A stretch of DNA of 64,000 nt, from assembly GCF_017814915.1 (NCBI RefSeq), contig NZ_JAGIPZ010000001.1, forward strand, positions 559,559 through 623,558, in the 5' to 3' direction. A program made the translations under genes and the position numbers. Below, one piece after another: positions 35,780-44,111 of the stretch. Each line of letters begins with the position of its first letter. Positions within the stretch are counted from its first letter, which is position 1. This stretch comes from Herbaspirillum sp. LeCh32-8 (GTDB taxonomy: Bacteria; Pseudomonadota; Gammaproteobacteria; Burkholderiales; Burkholderiaceae_D). The notes under the pieces were generated by a model. The model saw nothing but the letters and a program-made list of their open reading frames with translations. It ran no database searches and was not told where the DNA came from.

Positions 35780-35837
35780 CCGCCATGCCCGTACGCGTCC
35801 AGACCGCCGATTTCGATCTCTCCGCCGAAGTGGCGCA
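35780..35837 (+). repeat. Left 58-bp direct repeat (5' end of moaE)
   Basis: Bases 35780-35837 (CCGCC plus the first 53 bases of moaE) are identical to 44112-44169. The two copies bracket the T6SS island. Confidence 0.97.
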
Positions 35838-35877
35838 CCAGGTCTGCGATACCATTTCCGCATGTTTTCGCTTCTGA
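35785..35877 (+). pseudogene. moaE stub
   Basis: The first 17 codons (MPVRVQTADFDLSAEVA) equal intact moaE. After 35837 the sequence changes to island DNA, giving 13 unrelated residues and a stop. The stub keeps what looks like the native promoter (35741-35750) but lacks all of the catalytic part. Confidence 0.93.
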
Positions 35878-36100
35878 TTTGCATGCCGTGGTCAGGGCAT
35901 GTACCGTCAGCAATGTCCTCCCAATACAACCTGAATGCAACAGAGTTACGCCATAGTGCGACACTGATATAAATTTCCAGGCCGAGCACCGTTATCCACA
36001 TAAGAGCGGAGATCAAAAAGTCAACTGGATTTCCTTCCATGACAAAGAACGCGGTGGCGGTGACCGTTTCGACTATGCATAGCGCTATTCCTGGCTGCAA
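35838..36100 (-). pseudogene. Fragment of a membrane protein at the island edge
   Basis: About 87 codons with two hydrophobic helices (IALCIVETVTATAFFVM and LISALMWITVLGLEIYIS), then VALWRNSVAFRLYWEDIADG. Only a TTG could start this frame; an ATG in another frame at 36144 begins MYEHLGMLGFVTK and stops after 19 codons, so a frameshift is possible. At 35837 the frame runs into antisense moaE. The gene seems cut by the insertion junction. Family not recognised. Confidence 0.55.
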
Positions 36101-36159
36101 TTCATTTTCGTTACAAAGCCCAACATGCCTAAATGCTCATACATGAACAGGTGGCGAAA

Positions 36160-37542
36160 TTAGTCAAGCCCATCGACCTTGCGCCAGAAATCCCGAGCGG
36201 TAAGGTGCGTAAAAAGAATCCCTACCAGCATCAAAAAGACCATCGTGCCTAGACTCAGCCCCAGCATGATGAGCGGCGACGCAATCGTCGCCTCATCCTG
36301 AAGGGCATCGTTGACGAACCAGACGCTGATCGGAACGAAGAAAGCAAGACAGAGATAGTTTGATAAGGGAACGACATATCCGGCCTGCGCCAGTGGCGGC
36401 AAGGGTTTTGCAGTAAGCAGATTGCACGTCACGTTATCGGCATCTCGGCTGCTAATGACCAATTGGTCACCTTGTCCATGCTTGACCATTTGCACCGCCA
36501 GTGCCTGTTGCAGCCAACCGTTGGATTCGCCGGCCTTACCCAGCGCATGGTCCACATCATGCAAGGCGGCATTGGGTGCGAGCTCGTGAACTGCTGCGCG
36601 AGCAGCATTGCGGGCGGGTTTGCCGAGCCGGCTGATCCATGTGTGCCTGAGCGCCGTCCAATCTGTTTGTCGCCCTTGAGAGAGAGTCCTCAGCGACTCC
36701 CCCAACATTTCCGTCTCGCTCTCGATGGGGCGCATGATGACCGTACGCACCTTCATCTTGAGCATATTGGCGACCTCGTCTGTGATGAAAACCAGTCCGG
36801 CTCCCAATTCAGAGCAATTCGACGCATCGTCAGCCCGTTCTTGCAATTGATAGCTCAAAATCACATTGCACGGCTTTGAAGGATTCTGATGCGTGCCATC
36901 GAAGAGAAATGGATCCGGTGGCGACTTCAAGAGGTCTTGATACCTGGGTAAGTCAAGCTCTTTCCAGATAAGTGCAAGCGCGGCTTCATCATCGATGGCG
37001 TTGCCCAACAGATAGACTCTCGGCGGCGAGATGTTCCCCGCAGCGCGGATAGCCTCGGCCAGCGGTGATAACAGCTGCATCAGCAGCGTCGCGCATCGGT
37101 CCCCATTACCATCGCCATCCAATGGCAGAGACAGGTTTTTCCCGGGATTCTCAGGTCTGGCGCCTTCCAGACCCAGCAAGCGTTCTGCAACATCGGCCTC
37201 CGGCGTCACCACTGCTACCGCCGAGACGACCCAGTGCAATTGCGCCCAATTCTGGCGGTAGATGGCGTATTGCTGCCTTAGGCAGCGCCAGTTTTTCTCC
37301 ATCATCTGGTGCATTTCGATACGGCCCAGCAAAATGCAACTGACCATAATCCACGCCATGGTCGGCATCAGCAGCCTTATCCAAAAGAGAATGTCAGGCG
37401 CTTTGCCTTCTGGCCAGGTGATCAGGCATAGCACAATGCCCAGAATCTGTAACACAACGAAGAGCACCACAAACAACCAGGGCGAATGATTCTTGGTGGG
37501 CGTCTTGACGGGGACCTCGACCATCGTCCATGAATAACGCAT
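36160..37542 (-). CDS. Four-helix membrane protein coupled to PAAR, possible Tle3 adaptor
   Basis: 460 residues. Two N-terminal membrane helices (about 21-42 and 51-72), a large soluble part, and two C-terminal helices (about 392-411 and 423-446). The ATG lies in the PAAR stop (TGATG) with GGAGG four bases upstream, so the genes are translationally coupled. The soluble part holds DHALGKAGESNG at 331-342, which recalls the G-H-x-x-G-A-A-G loop of thiolase-fold ketosynthases, but no catalytic Cys context is seen. Tle3 loci encode a loading adaptor, Tla3; by position this is a candidate, though I cannot confirm the family. Otherwise unrecognised. Confidence 0.7.
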   Translation of the reverse strand: MRYSWTMVEVPVKTPTKNHSPWLFVVLFVVLQILGIVLCLITWPEGKAPDILFWIRLLMPTMAWIMVSCILLGRIEMHQMMEKNWRCLRQQYAIYRQNWAQLHWVVSAVAVVTPEADVAERLLGLEGARPENPGKNLSLPLDGDGNGDRCATLLMQLLSPLAEAIRAAGNISPPRVYLLGNAIDDEAALALIWKELDLPRYQDLLKSPPDPFLFDGTHQNPSKPCNVILSYQLQERADDASNCSELGAGLVFITDEVANMLKMKVRTVIMRPIESETEMLGESLRTLSQGRQTDWTALRHTWISRLGKPARNAARAAVHELAPNAALHDVDHALGKAGESNGWLQQALAVQMVKHGQGDQLVISSRDADNVTCNLLTAKPLPPLAQAGYVVPLSNYLCLAFFVPISVWFVNDALQDEATIASPLIMLGLSLGTMVFLMLVGILFTHLTARDFWRKVDGLD

Positions 37543-37799
37543 CACGCCTCCATGCCGGAGCCACCGGCGATAATCACACAACCGCAAGCGCAGCGGCAGC
37601 TATCGGCAACGAGCAGCCGGCCCCCTTCGGAAAGCCCGGTAACCCCTTCGATGATCTTGTTGTTGCCATGGCGTGGGCAGGAAACCTCATCGCCCACCAG
37701 CGCGGCACGTTTGCCGTGCAGCACAAAGGTGGAGGAGGCAGAAATGATGGCGCCGCCGTGGCTGGTGGCGTCGCCCAGACAGGCGATGTTTTTGCTCAT
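37542..37799 (-). CDS. PAAR-domain spike tip protein
   Basis: 85 residues, a minimal PAAR protein (MSKNIACLGDATSHGG, FVLHGKRAALVGDEVSCPRHG, GRLLVADSCRCACGC). It caps the VgrG trimer as the sharp tip of the T6SS and may help attach effectors. It has no C-terminal toxin extension. It ends inside the start of the membrane-protein gene. Confidence 0.93.
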   Translation of the reverse strand: MSKNIACLGDATSHGGAIISASSTFVLHGKRAALVGDEVSCPRHGNNKIIEGVTGLSEGGRLLVADSCRCACGCVIIAGGSGMEA

Positions 37800-37847
37800 G
37801 TTGGATCTTTCGGTTGAATGAAAATACGCAAGAGATATGGCGCACGG

Positions 37848-38597
37848 CTACTTAGCCTGCGGCAGACTGCTTGGACGGATAGTGGCATCGCAGCTCAAAC
37901 GTTCTTGACCAGAGGGCGTGTGCAGGGGCGGAAGTGGTTTATTTGATAGATATTCATCGTGCAGTCCATTTGGATACGGCTTCTCAAGATCAATGCCTGA
38001 TGCCAGAGGAAATTTGGTCACTCTGTTGTCAATTTTTCCCTTTGCATATTCATGCGTTTTCACGACGTAAAACCCATCCTGCGCAACAAGGACGGAGTAG
38101 TTTTCAGAGTCTTTGGTGGGATAGAAACTGTGCATATATTGTTTGTATTTGAAGCTCCTGCCAGCGTCGGTGGAATAGGCGAGGCGGACATTGCAACCTT
38201 TGTCCCTGCAGGTGATGGCAGGTGCGCTGGGGATAACGATGTTCATCCCGGTCGGATCGGCATTGACGAGGCGTCCCCGATATTCGCTCAGATTGTCGGT
38301 CCAGATTTTGGTGTGCAGGCCGAGACGAGTGTCGACGTAATAATGATCGCCATAGCAGCTGTCATAGTTCTCCAGCGAGACATAGCGATGGTCATCGATA
38401 CGATAGACCACCTGAGGCGGCAGATCCGGGCTGGGGCGTAGTATGTTCATGTTGGCGAGGTCGGGCGTCATGTCGCCTTGACTGGCGCATCCTGCTAAAC
38501 CAATGGCCAGCAAGATCGTGCCGACCATGCCCGTCTTTTGTCGCCAGCTGGTGTAGCTCATCGTGGTGTTGTTCATGTTCTGTCCTTTCGGTTTCAT
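37848..38597 (-). CDS. Tli3-like immunity lipoprotein, copy 2
   Basis: 249 residues with lipobox GLAGC (Cys37 from this start). The mature part shares most of its sequence with the lipoprotein at 40648-41337 (PQVVYRIDDHRYVSLENYD, DPTGMNIVIP, AYSTDAGRSFKYKQYM, TPSGQERLSCDATIRPSSLP), roughly 55-60% identity by eye. Tle3 toxins act in the periplasm, and their Tli3 immunity proteins are lipoproteins of this type. The ATG overlaps the lipase stop (TAATG, GGAGG upstream); a second ATG at 38576 with AAAGGA is also possible. It probably protects the producer. Confidence 0.8.
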   Translation of the reverse strand: MKPKGQNMNNTTMSYTSWRQKTGMVGTILLAIGLAGCASQGDMTPDLANMNILRPSPDLPPQVVYRIDDHRYVSLENYDSCYGDHYYVDTRLGLHTKIWTDNLSEYRGRLVNADPTGMNIVIPSAPAITCRDKGCNVRLAYSTDAGRSFKYKQYMHSFYPTKDSENYSVLVAQDGFYVVKTHEYAKGKIDNRVTKFPLASGIDLEKPYPNGLHDEYLSNKPLPPLHTPSGQERLSCDATIRPSSLPQAK

Positions 38598-40540
38598 TAC
38601 GCGCCTCCAAATTTCTTGAACTGTTCTTCGTCACGCTGACGCTGGTACGCGCTGACGGTCTCGCGATCGATCTCGGGCGGCATGGGCGGGATATCGAGCT
38701 TGCCTTCGTTGAAGTACTTGTCGTAACCCGCAGTCCAGTCAGCCAGGCGGATCAGCTTTCCCCAATGCTCCAGGTTGTAGCTTTCTCCATAACCCACCGG
38801 CAGGTCGTAGGCCACTACCCGTTTCATGAATTCCGTGTGCATGGGCATGGTGCTGTGGTTGGTGGGCATGGGATACCAGTGGGTGATGCGCTTCTGCATT
38901 TCTTCCTGAGTTTCCAGTTCATGCTTCTTGCCGCCCGGACTGTAGATGTCGTCGCGGTCGACGTAGGTATCGCGCTCGTAAATTGAGGCGAAGTAGGGAA
39001 AGTCGGGCTCGTAGGGCTTGCCTGTTTTGGGGTTGAGCTCTCCCCATTCGTTGGCCGTGGCCAGCGCGCGATCAAAATAAATAGCCTTCCCGTTGTCGGC
39101 CGTCGCTTGCTGGGCGCTCATCTCCTCCTTCGTCAAGGGCTTGGGCACCTTCTCCGCATTGACCGACACCATCTGATCCCGGGGCGGCTCGGCCCACAGT
39201 TTGGCGAAGACGGCGATGGTGCGGTTCTTGTTCCAGAACTCGCCCCGTTGCACTCCAGGTTCCGGATCGGGGATCGGCGGCAAGGTGCCAAAGGGCGTCA
39301 ATGCAGGCTCGTCACCACAAGGCGTGCCGCGCGCCAGCATGCGCTGCTTGACCACGTCTTGCATGCCAAACAGATCGCCGCCGGGAATGCCTTGCCAGCC
39401 TATGCTTTGCAAGGGCGCCGAGCCCATCACGCGGTCGTGCGGATTGAAATAGTTATAGAGCCGGCCATGGTTGTCGCGCTCGGGCGTGCCGCAGGGGTGG
39501 ACGATGTCGGGCCGCCAGTCGAACAACTGGCCGCACTTGGTCGCGCCGACTGTCATATTGTCCAGGCGCTTTTGGGTAAAGAACTGTTGATTGGGGCGGA
39601 TCTTGTCGGCCACTGCCTGCAAGGTGCGCAAGCGCGCGCCGCTGGTAGGGCGCAGGCTGCCGATGGCCAGGGCATCGGTGGTCTTGTCGGTCATGGCGTA
39701 GGGCGAGTTCATCAGCATGAGTGCATCCGGCGCGCGCTTCTTGCACAAGAGCGTGGCCGCCAGCGCGATCATGGTGCCCTGGCTATGCGCCATCAGCGTG
39801 ACAGTGTTGAGCGACTGCTCACGGATGGTATCGATCAACTTCGCCAGGCGGCCGGCGGCGTGGGCGTAATAGTCGCGTGGCGGCGCGTCGTTCAGCTGGC
39901 GTTCGGTTTCGGTATTGAGGTGCTGCATGTCGAAGCCCAGCACGTGGCGCTTGAAGCCTTCCTTGCTCCAGAGCTGTTGCAAATTGTTGGTGCCGTTTTG
40001 GAAAGGGCCACCACCCCAATACCAGGGCGTATCGGCCTTGGGGTCATGGCCATGTTGGGCGCGGTCGAGCTGGTCGGGGTTTTTAAGGGGGATGCGCCAT
40101 CGGTCTTGTTCTCCGTCCTGGGCGCGGTAGCCCCAGTAGAAGCGGATGACGGGGGAGCGGCCGTCATTGTTGGCGGTTAGTTGGCGACGGATAGGTTTGC
40201 CTGTATCTTCATTGACGGTGATGTATTTATTGGGCGTCAGGTCATCTCGATTAAGTCGTTCATTTAAACCGTCGCAGAGAGCTTTCTCTGCAGCGTCATA
40301 CCACTCGCCTTCTGAGTTGACTCCGTGTACGAAAATAATGATGCCAGGCATGCCGATCGGAAGATCGACACGGGCATAGACCTTGTAGCTATCTGGTGTT
40401 TCATAGGACTGCCAGAACATCCGGCCGAATTCGTCGAATTGCCGCTCGACGGGATGCATGGCATCGGGATGTTGGTACGCGGGATTGCCGGATTCGCCGT
40501 CCGGATAAATCTTTTGCGGGGGATAGTTCACAACGGCCAT
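38597..40540 (-). CDS. T6SS lipase effector, Tle3-like (alpha/beta hydrolase, DUF3274-type)
   Basis: 647 residues without signal peptide or membrane helix, as expected for a T6SS cargo. An alpha/beta hydrolase domain shows the oxyanion HG (FVHGVNSEG, residues 70-78), the nucleophile Ser253 in LMAHSQGTM, a likely acid Asp369 in YFNPHDRV, and His562 in TNHSTMPMH as candidate base. The elbow reads A-H-S-Q-G, not G-x-S-x-G. The C-terminal region resembles the DUF3274 part of Tle3 proteins. Tle3 enzymes are antibacterial phospholipases delivered to the target periplasm. Flanked on both sides by immunity-like lipoproteins. Confidence 0.85.
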   Translation of the reverse strand: MAVVNYPPQKIYPDGESGNPAYQHPDAMHPVERQFDEFGRMFWQSYETPDSYKVYARVDLPIGMPGIIIFVHGVNSEGEWYDAAEKALCDGLNERLNRDDLTPNKYITVNEDTGKPIRRQLTANNDGRSPVIRFYWGYRAQDGEQDRWRIPLKNPDQLDRAQHGHDPKADTPWYWGGGPFQNGTNNLQQLWSKEGFKRHVLGFDMQHLNTETERQLNDAPPRDYYAHAAGRLAKLIDTIREQSLNTVTLMAHSQGTMIALAATLLCKKRAPDALMLMNSPYAMTDKTTDALAIGSLRPTSGARLRTLQAVADKIRPNQQFFTQKRLDNMTVGATKCGQLFDWRPDIVHPCGTPERDNHGRLYNYFNPHDRVMGSAPLQSIGWQGIPGGDLFGMQDVVKQRMLARGTPCGDEPALTPFGTLPPIPDPEPGVQRGEFWNKNRTIAVFAKLWAEPPRDQMVSVNAEKVPKPLTKEEMSAQQATADNGKAIYFDRALATANEWGELNPKTGKPYEPDFPYFASIYERDTYVDRDDIYSPGGKKHELETQEEMQKRITHWYPMPTNHSTMPMHTEFMKRVVAYDLPVGYGESYNLEHWGKLIRLADWTAGYDKYFNEGKLDIPPMPPEIDRETVSAYQRQRDEEQFKKFGGA

Positions 40541-40647
40541 GTGGGCCTCCTTAAGACTATTGAATCTAAGAATGTGCTTGTGGCGCCCTGACGAGGCAGA
40601 AGCGGCACGTTGATTGGAATCAGCCAGTGGCGATTACCAACCAACGG

Positions 40648-41337
40648 TCATTTGGGGAGCGGTAGATTGCTAGGTCGGATAGCGGCATCGCAGGTGATGT
40701 GATCCTGACCGGATGGTGTGCGTAGAAGCGGCAAGGGTTTTTTGGAGGTCGGAAAACCTTCCCCCTGCACTCCAGGAGGGTAAGGTTTATCAAGGTCGAT
40801 ACCGGGGACGAGCGGGTATTTGGTAACGTAGGTTGCCCCATTTGTCTGGCTGCGTTTCTCCGCTACATAGACCCCATCCTGCCCAACAAGGATGGAGTAG
40901 TTTTGAGAGTCTTTCGCGGGACTTTCCGCCTGCATGTATTTCTTGTATTTGAATGTTCTTCCGCCGTCGGTGGAGTAGCCGAGGTAGGCGTTGCATCCTT
41001 TGTCGCCGCATACGCCTCCTGGTGCTTCGGGAATGACGATGTTCATACCGGTGGGATCATCAATGACGAGCTTGCCGCGGTATTGGCTCAGGTTGCCGGT
41101 CATGATTTCGGTGCGGATGCCGGCCTGGGTATCGATGTAGAAGTTCTGGCCCCGGCAGCGGTCGTAATTTTCTAACGAGATATAGCGATGGTCGTCAATG
41201 CGATAGATGACCTGCGGCGCCACGTCATACATCGGCGGCGGCACGGGCTTTCTTTGTTGGTTCAGCGGATCGCTGGCGCAGGCGGACAGGGTGATGACCA
41301 ATAAGCTCATGCCAACCGTTCGGACTGTGTTCATCAT
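40648..41337 (-). CDS. Tli3-like immunity lipoprotein, copy 1
   Basis: 229 residues, signal peptide with lipobox TLSAC (Cys20 from the first ATG). The mature protein is the paralogue of 37848-38597. Both share conserved RIDDHRY, SLENYD, DPTGMNIVIP and CDA-IRPS-LP blocks and several Cys that may pair. A ribosome-binding AAGGAA precedes the ATG. It lies between vgrG and the lipase; most likely periplasm-facing immunity to the lipase, or a partner that widens the protected range. Confidence 0.8.
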   Translation of the reverse strand: MMNTVRTVGMSLLVITLSACASDPLNQQRKPVPPPMYDVAPQVIYRIDDHRYISLENYDRCRGQNFYIDTQAGIRTEIMTGNLSQYRGKLVIDDPTGMNIVIPEAPGGVCGDKGCNAYLGYSTDGGRTFKYKKYMQAESPAKDSQNYSILVGQDGVYVAEKRSQTNGATYVTKYPLVPGIDLDKPYPPGVQGEGFPTSKKPLPLLRTPSGQDHITCDAAIRPSNLPLPK

Positions 41338-41406
41338 GTTGATTCCTTTTGGTCTTGTATTGAAGCGGTGAGTGAGGACGCTGCTGCGTTCGCATTTCTG
41401 CTGCAG

Positions 41407-43929
41407 TCAGCCTTCTTTAATGAGATCAGTGAGGAGGGTGATGCCGCGCGCCACGTCACTTTGTGTGAGGCTGGTGCGTCCTTCGGCATCAGTGGTGCCG
41501 CTGACGATGCTGCCGTCTGCCAACCGGATGCGGTAGTCGCGATGGATGTTGGGGCGATTGGTGACGGTGTTCATCAACACATAGCGTTCCGACTGCGCGA
41601 TGTCTTTTTGTTGGAAGGCGGGCAAGGGCAGATTGAGCGCACCAGGACCGTCTTTGGAGACGCTGGCGATCTTGAGATCGAGCTTGCCCGCGCCGCCGAT
41701 CTCGATATTGTCTCCGTGGATCTTGATGTAGGCGCTGCCGCCGCCATGCAATAGCACGCCGTTGGAAGCATTGACGGTAGTCTTGCCCTTGGCGCTGGTG
41801 AGTTGGACGTCCTGCTGCCCGGTTATTTCCAGCGTGTCGTTTTGAGCCTGGATCTGCACCTTGCCTTGGGCGGCGAACAGCTTGATGCCCATCTTGTGCG
41901 TAAAGAGCGAGAGCCCCTGGCTGGCGGCCAGCATGATGCGTTTGGCTGCGCTGATACTGTGGTCGGCGCCGCTACGCTGGGCAATATCTTGTCCGGCCGA
42001 TAGATTGATATGGACGGGCGTGGCAGCAGCGATGCCTTTGGGCGAAGACAGCAGCAGAGCGGCTTCTTTAAGTTCGGCCACGCTATTGCTGAGCCACTGA
42101 CGATGCATATGCAACTCGGCCACTTCTGCACGGGCGACATCGGCTACCTGTGCCAGGCCTTGTGCCTGGGCTTGCAGCTGCTCAAGCAGCGTTTGCGCAG
42201 CGCTCATGTCGACTTGTTTGCCACCTGCTCGCAATTGAAGGTCCGAGGTCAGTAGCAAACCATGACCACCTCGCACCACGCCGTGTGCATCAGTGCGTAG
42301 TTCGAAGCCCGCGCCGCGCTTTTGCCGCCGTCCGTCGACCTTCCGCCCGATGGGCATATGGCCTAACGTCAATTGGCTCTTGCCGGAGTGTTCAGTGGAG
42401 AGCTTGACGTGTTCCTCCCCCTCGAAATCTTCCATCTGCAGCTTGTTGTCACGTTGCGTGCGGATGACGTTGCGCGAGAGCCAGCGGTCGTCGCTGACGA
42501 TCAAGTCACCCTGGCGGCTGTTGTGATGCAAGTAGGCGATGTAGGGCTTGTTGGGATTGCCGTCGGTGAAGGCGATCGCGGCCTCGGTTCCGGCGAGGAT
42601 GGGAAAGTGGAAGCCGGTCTGCCGGCCCCCGGCAAACGGTTTGGCCAGGCGCAGACGCACGCTCTCGCCGCCGGCGCGCCAGTCATCGAAGTCAAAGTCG
42701 AAGCGCACGATGTAGTGCCCTTGCGAATCGATATAGGCGTATTGGTAGTTCGCCGGAGAAGTGACGCGGGCGGACAGCGTGCCGGAAACCTTGGGCCAGT
42801 TGGCTTCATCCAGCGCAATACGATAACGGCGGTCACTGGGGATGGCGGTGTAGGTATTGCTGTAGGCCATATCACGCGTGCCGCGATGGGTGACGCTGAC
42901 GATGACCTGGCCGTTGGGGGCATCCGGTAGGTCTTGATCCATGCGCAGGATGCGCGCGGGGCGCAGTTCGAGTACGTTGCTGCTGCCGTGGTAGACGACT
43001 TGCCCGGCCAGGACAGCTTCATGTCGAAGTCGGGCTTCCCATTGCGCTTCATCCTGATCCAGGTGGTGCGTGCCGTAGACATAAGCCTGGCCGTAGGTGG
43101 TGGTGTCAGCGCGGGCGATATTGGCTTCGTTCTGAAGGCGATCCAAGGCTTTGGCGGGGTTGTAGTCGGCGACCTTGACCGATTGGGCCACGGTCTGGGT
43201 GTGCGTCTGCAGACTGAGGATGGCTTCGGTGTTGGCCTCGAGGCCGGCGGTCTCGCGATAAGGGACCTTGAGCTCGGGCTTGTAAATGTAGTGGTCGATG
43301 TCGTCGCCGAAAACGATGACGTCGCCGAAGACATCACCGTGCTGGCCGGCGGCGAAATAACAATACAACCCTTCTTGCCGCATCAGCAGATGAATATAGT
43401 CCCAGTCGCTTTGCTGGTACTGCATGCGAAAAGCGTGCGCGGGGTAGTTGCGACGCGTCTTGAACTGGAACTGGTTGCCGTCAAAGCCATGACGACGCAG
43501 GATGGCCTCGATGATTTGTAGCGCAGACTGGCTCTGGTAGATGCGGCTGGCGGTGGCCAGCTTAAGCCGGGCTACGCGCGGCTCGATGACGATTTCGTAT
43601 TGATGAAAATCTGCAGTACGGCTGACCTGATTGAATCGTGTGATGCATCCTGAGAAGGCCCTGGGTTCCGTCGCAGCCTGAACAGCGGCCAGCCAGTCGG
43701 GGGCGGGTGGTGTGATGTGGAAGCTGGCAGGCTTGCCTAGGTAGTCGGAACGATTCAGCGCATTGGCATGCGTGAGCGCGATGGTGATGCAGTAAGGAAC
43801 GCCCAGCTTCTCAACGGCCTCGAAAGAAATGACGGACAGGAATTCAGCCGAGGCGGTGCCAGGGACCTTGACGTGGTAACGCTGTTTGCCGGATTGTTCT
43901 GTAGCGAAGTTTTGCAGTGAGGCCGCCAT
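41407..43929 (-). CDS. vgrG: VgrG spike protein with C-terminal tail
   Basis: 840 residues from the ATG at 43929, which begins a family-like N-terminus; the frame is open 102 codons further, into antisense moaE, so upstream starts are artefacts. Order: gp27-like region (YQQSDWDYIHLLMRQEGLYCYF), gp5-like OB/needle (SQGHYIVRFDFDFDDW, AFTDGNPNKPYIAYLHHNSRQ), DUF2345-type beta helix (LSTEHSGKSQLTLGHMP ... NVLLHGGGSAYIKI-like GVLLHGGGSAYIKI), then a tail (about 770-840). The tail, with YRIRLADGSIVSGTTDAEG, looks transthyretin-like and is a probable docking site for the lipase. Confidence 0.93.
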   Translation of the reverse strand: MAASLQNFATEQSGKQRYHVKVPGTASAEFLSVISFEAVEKLGVPYCITIALTHANALNRSDYLGKPASFHITPPAPDWLAAVQAATEPRAFSGCITRFNQVSRTADFHQYEIVIEPRVARLKLATASRIYQSQSALQIIEAILRRHGFDGNQFQFKTRRNYPAHAFRMQYQQSDWDYIHLLMRQEGLYCYFAAGQHGDVFGDVIVFGDDIDHYIYKPELKVPYRETAGLEANTEAILSLQTHTQTVAQSVKVADYNPAKALDRLQNEANIARADTTTYGQAYVYGTHHLDQDEAQWEARLRHEAVLAGQVVYHGSSNVLELRPARILRMDQDLPDAPNGQVIVSVTHRGTRDMAYSNTYTAIPSDRRYRIALDEANWPKVSGTLSARVTSPANYQYAYIDSQGHYIVRFDFDFDDWRAGGESVRLRLAKPFAGGRQTGFHFPILAGTEAAIAFTDGNPNKPYIAYLHHNSRQGDLIVSDDRWLSRNVIRTQRDNKLQMEDFEGEEHVKLSTEHSGKSQLTLGHMPIGRKVDGRRQKRGAGFELRTDAHGVVRGGHGLLLTSDLQLRAGGKQVDMSAAQTLLEQLQAQAQGLAQVADVARAEVAELHMHRQWLSNSVAELKEAALLLSSPKGIAAATPVHINLSAGQDIAQRSGADHSISAAKRIMLAASQGLSLFTHKMGIKLFAAQGKVQIQAQNDTLEITGQQDVQLTSAKGKTTVNASNGVLLHGGGSAYIKIHGDNIEIGGAGKLDLKIASVSKDGPGALNLPLPAFQQKDIAQSERYVLMNTVTNRPNIHRDYRIRLADGSIVSGTTDAEGRTSLTQSDVARGITLLTDLIKEG

Positions 43930-44111
43930 GGTATCGTCTTTCGGAAACGAGGAATGGCTGCCATCGTAGAGTGCATTGTATGGATATGAGCTTGAATGTT
44001 TATATCGGTAAGAAAAAATGGGGATACTTCGAAAATGAATCGTTTTTATCGAATATGCCCAGATCACGTGGCTGGTAAAATCGTTTCTCTTCCAATGAAT
44101 TTGATTCCGAT
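43930..44111. other. Island right-end spacer
   Basis: AT-rich 180 bases between the vgrG start and the right repeat. On the minus strand it must hold the vgrG promoter (TACAAT at about 43975-43980 is a candidate -10). On the plus strand it supplies the promoter of intact moaE. Confidence 0.45.
44073..44082 (+). promoter_or_regulatory. Extended -10 upstream of intact moaE, supplied by the island
   Basis: TGGTAAAATC, 35 bases before the moaE ATG. Sequence and spacing copy the original TGGTAGAATC before the stub. Confidence 0.5.

Larger units (their letters stand above)
35838..44111. mobile_element. Orphan T6SS Tle3-type effector island inserted in moaE
   Basis: 8.27 kb between the two moaE repeats. 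Every gene inside is on the minus strand: vgrG, lipoprotein, lipase, lipoprotein, PAAR, membrane protein, and a membrane-protein fragment at the left edge. Base composition is visibly richer in A/T than the backbone, most of all at 35840-36150, 37800-38600 and 43930-44110. It has no integrase, transposase, tRNA or T6SS sheath/baseplate gene, so it is a cargo module relying on a T6SS elsewhere. Boundaries come directly from the repeat. Confidence 0.85.

Noticed and set aside
35650-35877. 75-codon plus-strand frame over the REP and moaE stub
   Set aside because: It arises from the stub frame being open upstream; only the 17 moaE codons are meaningful.
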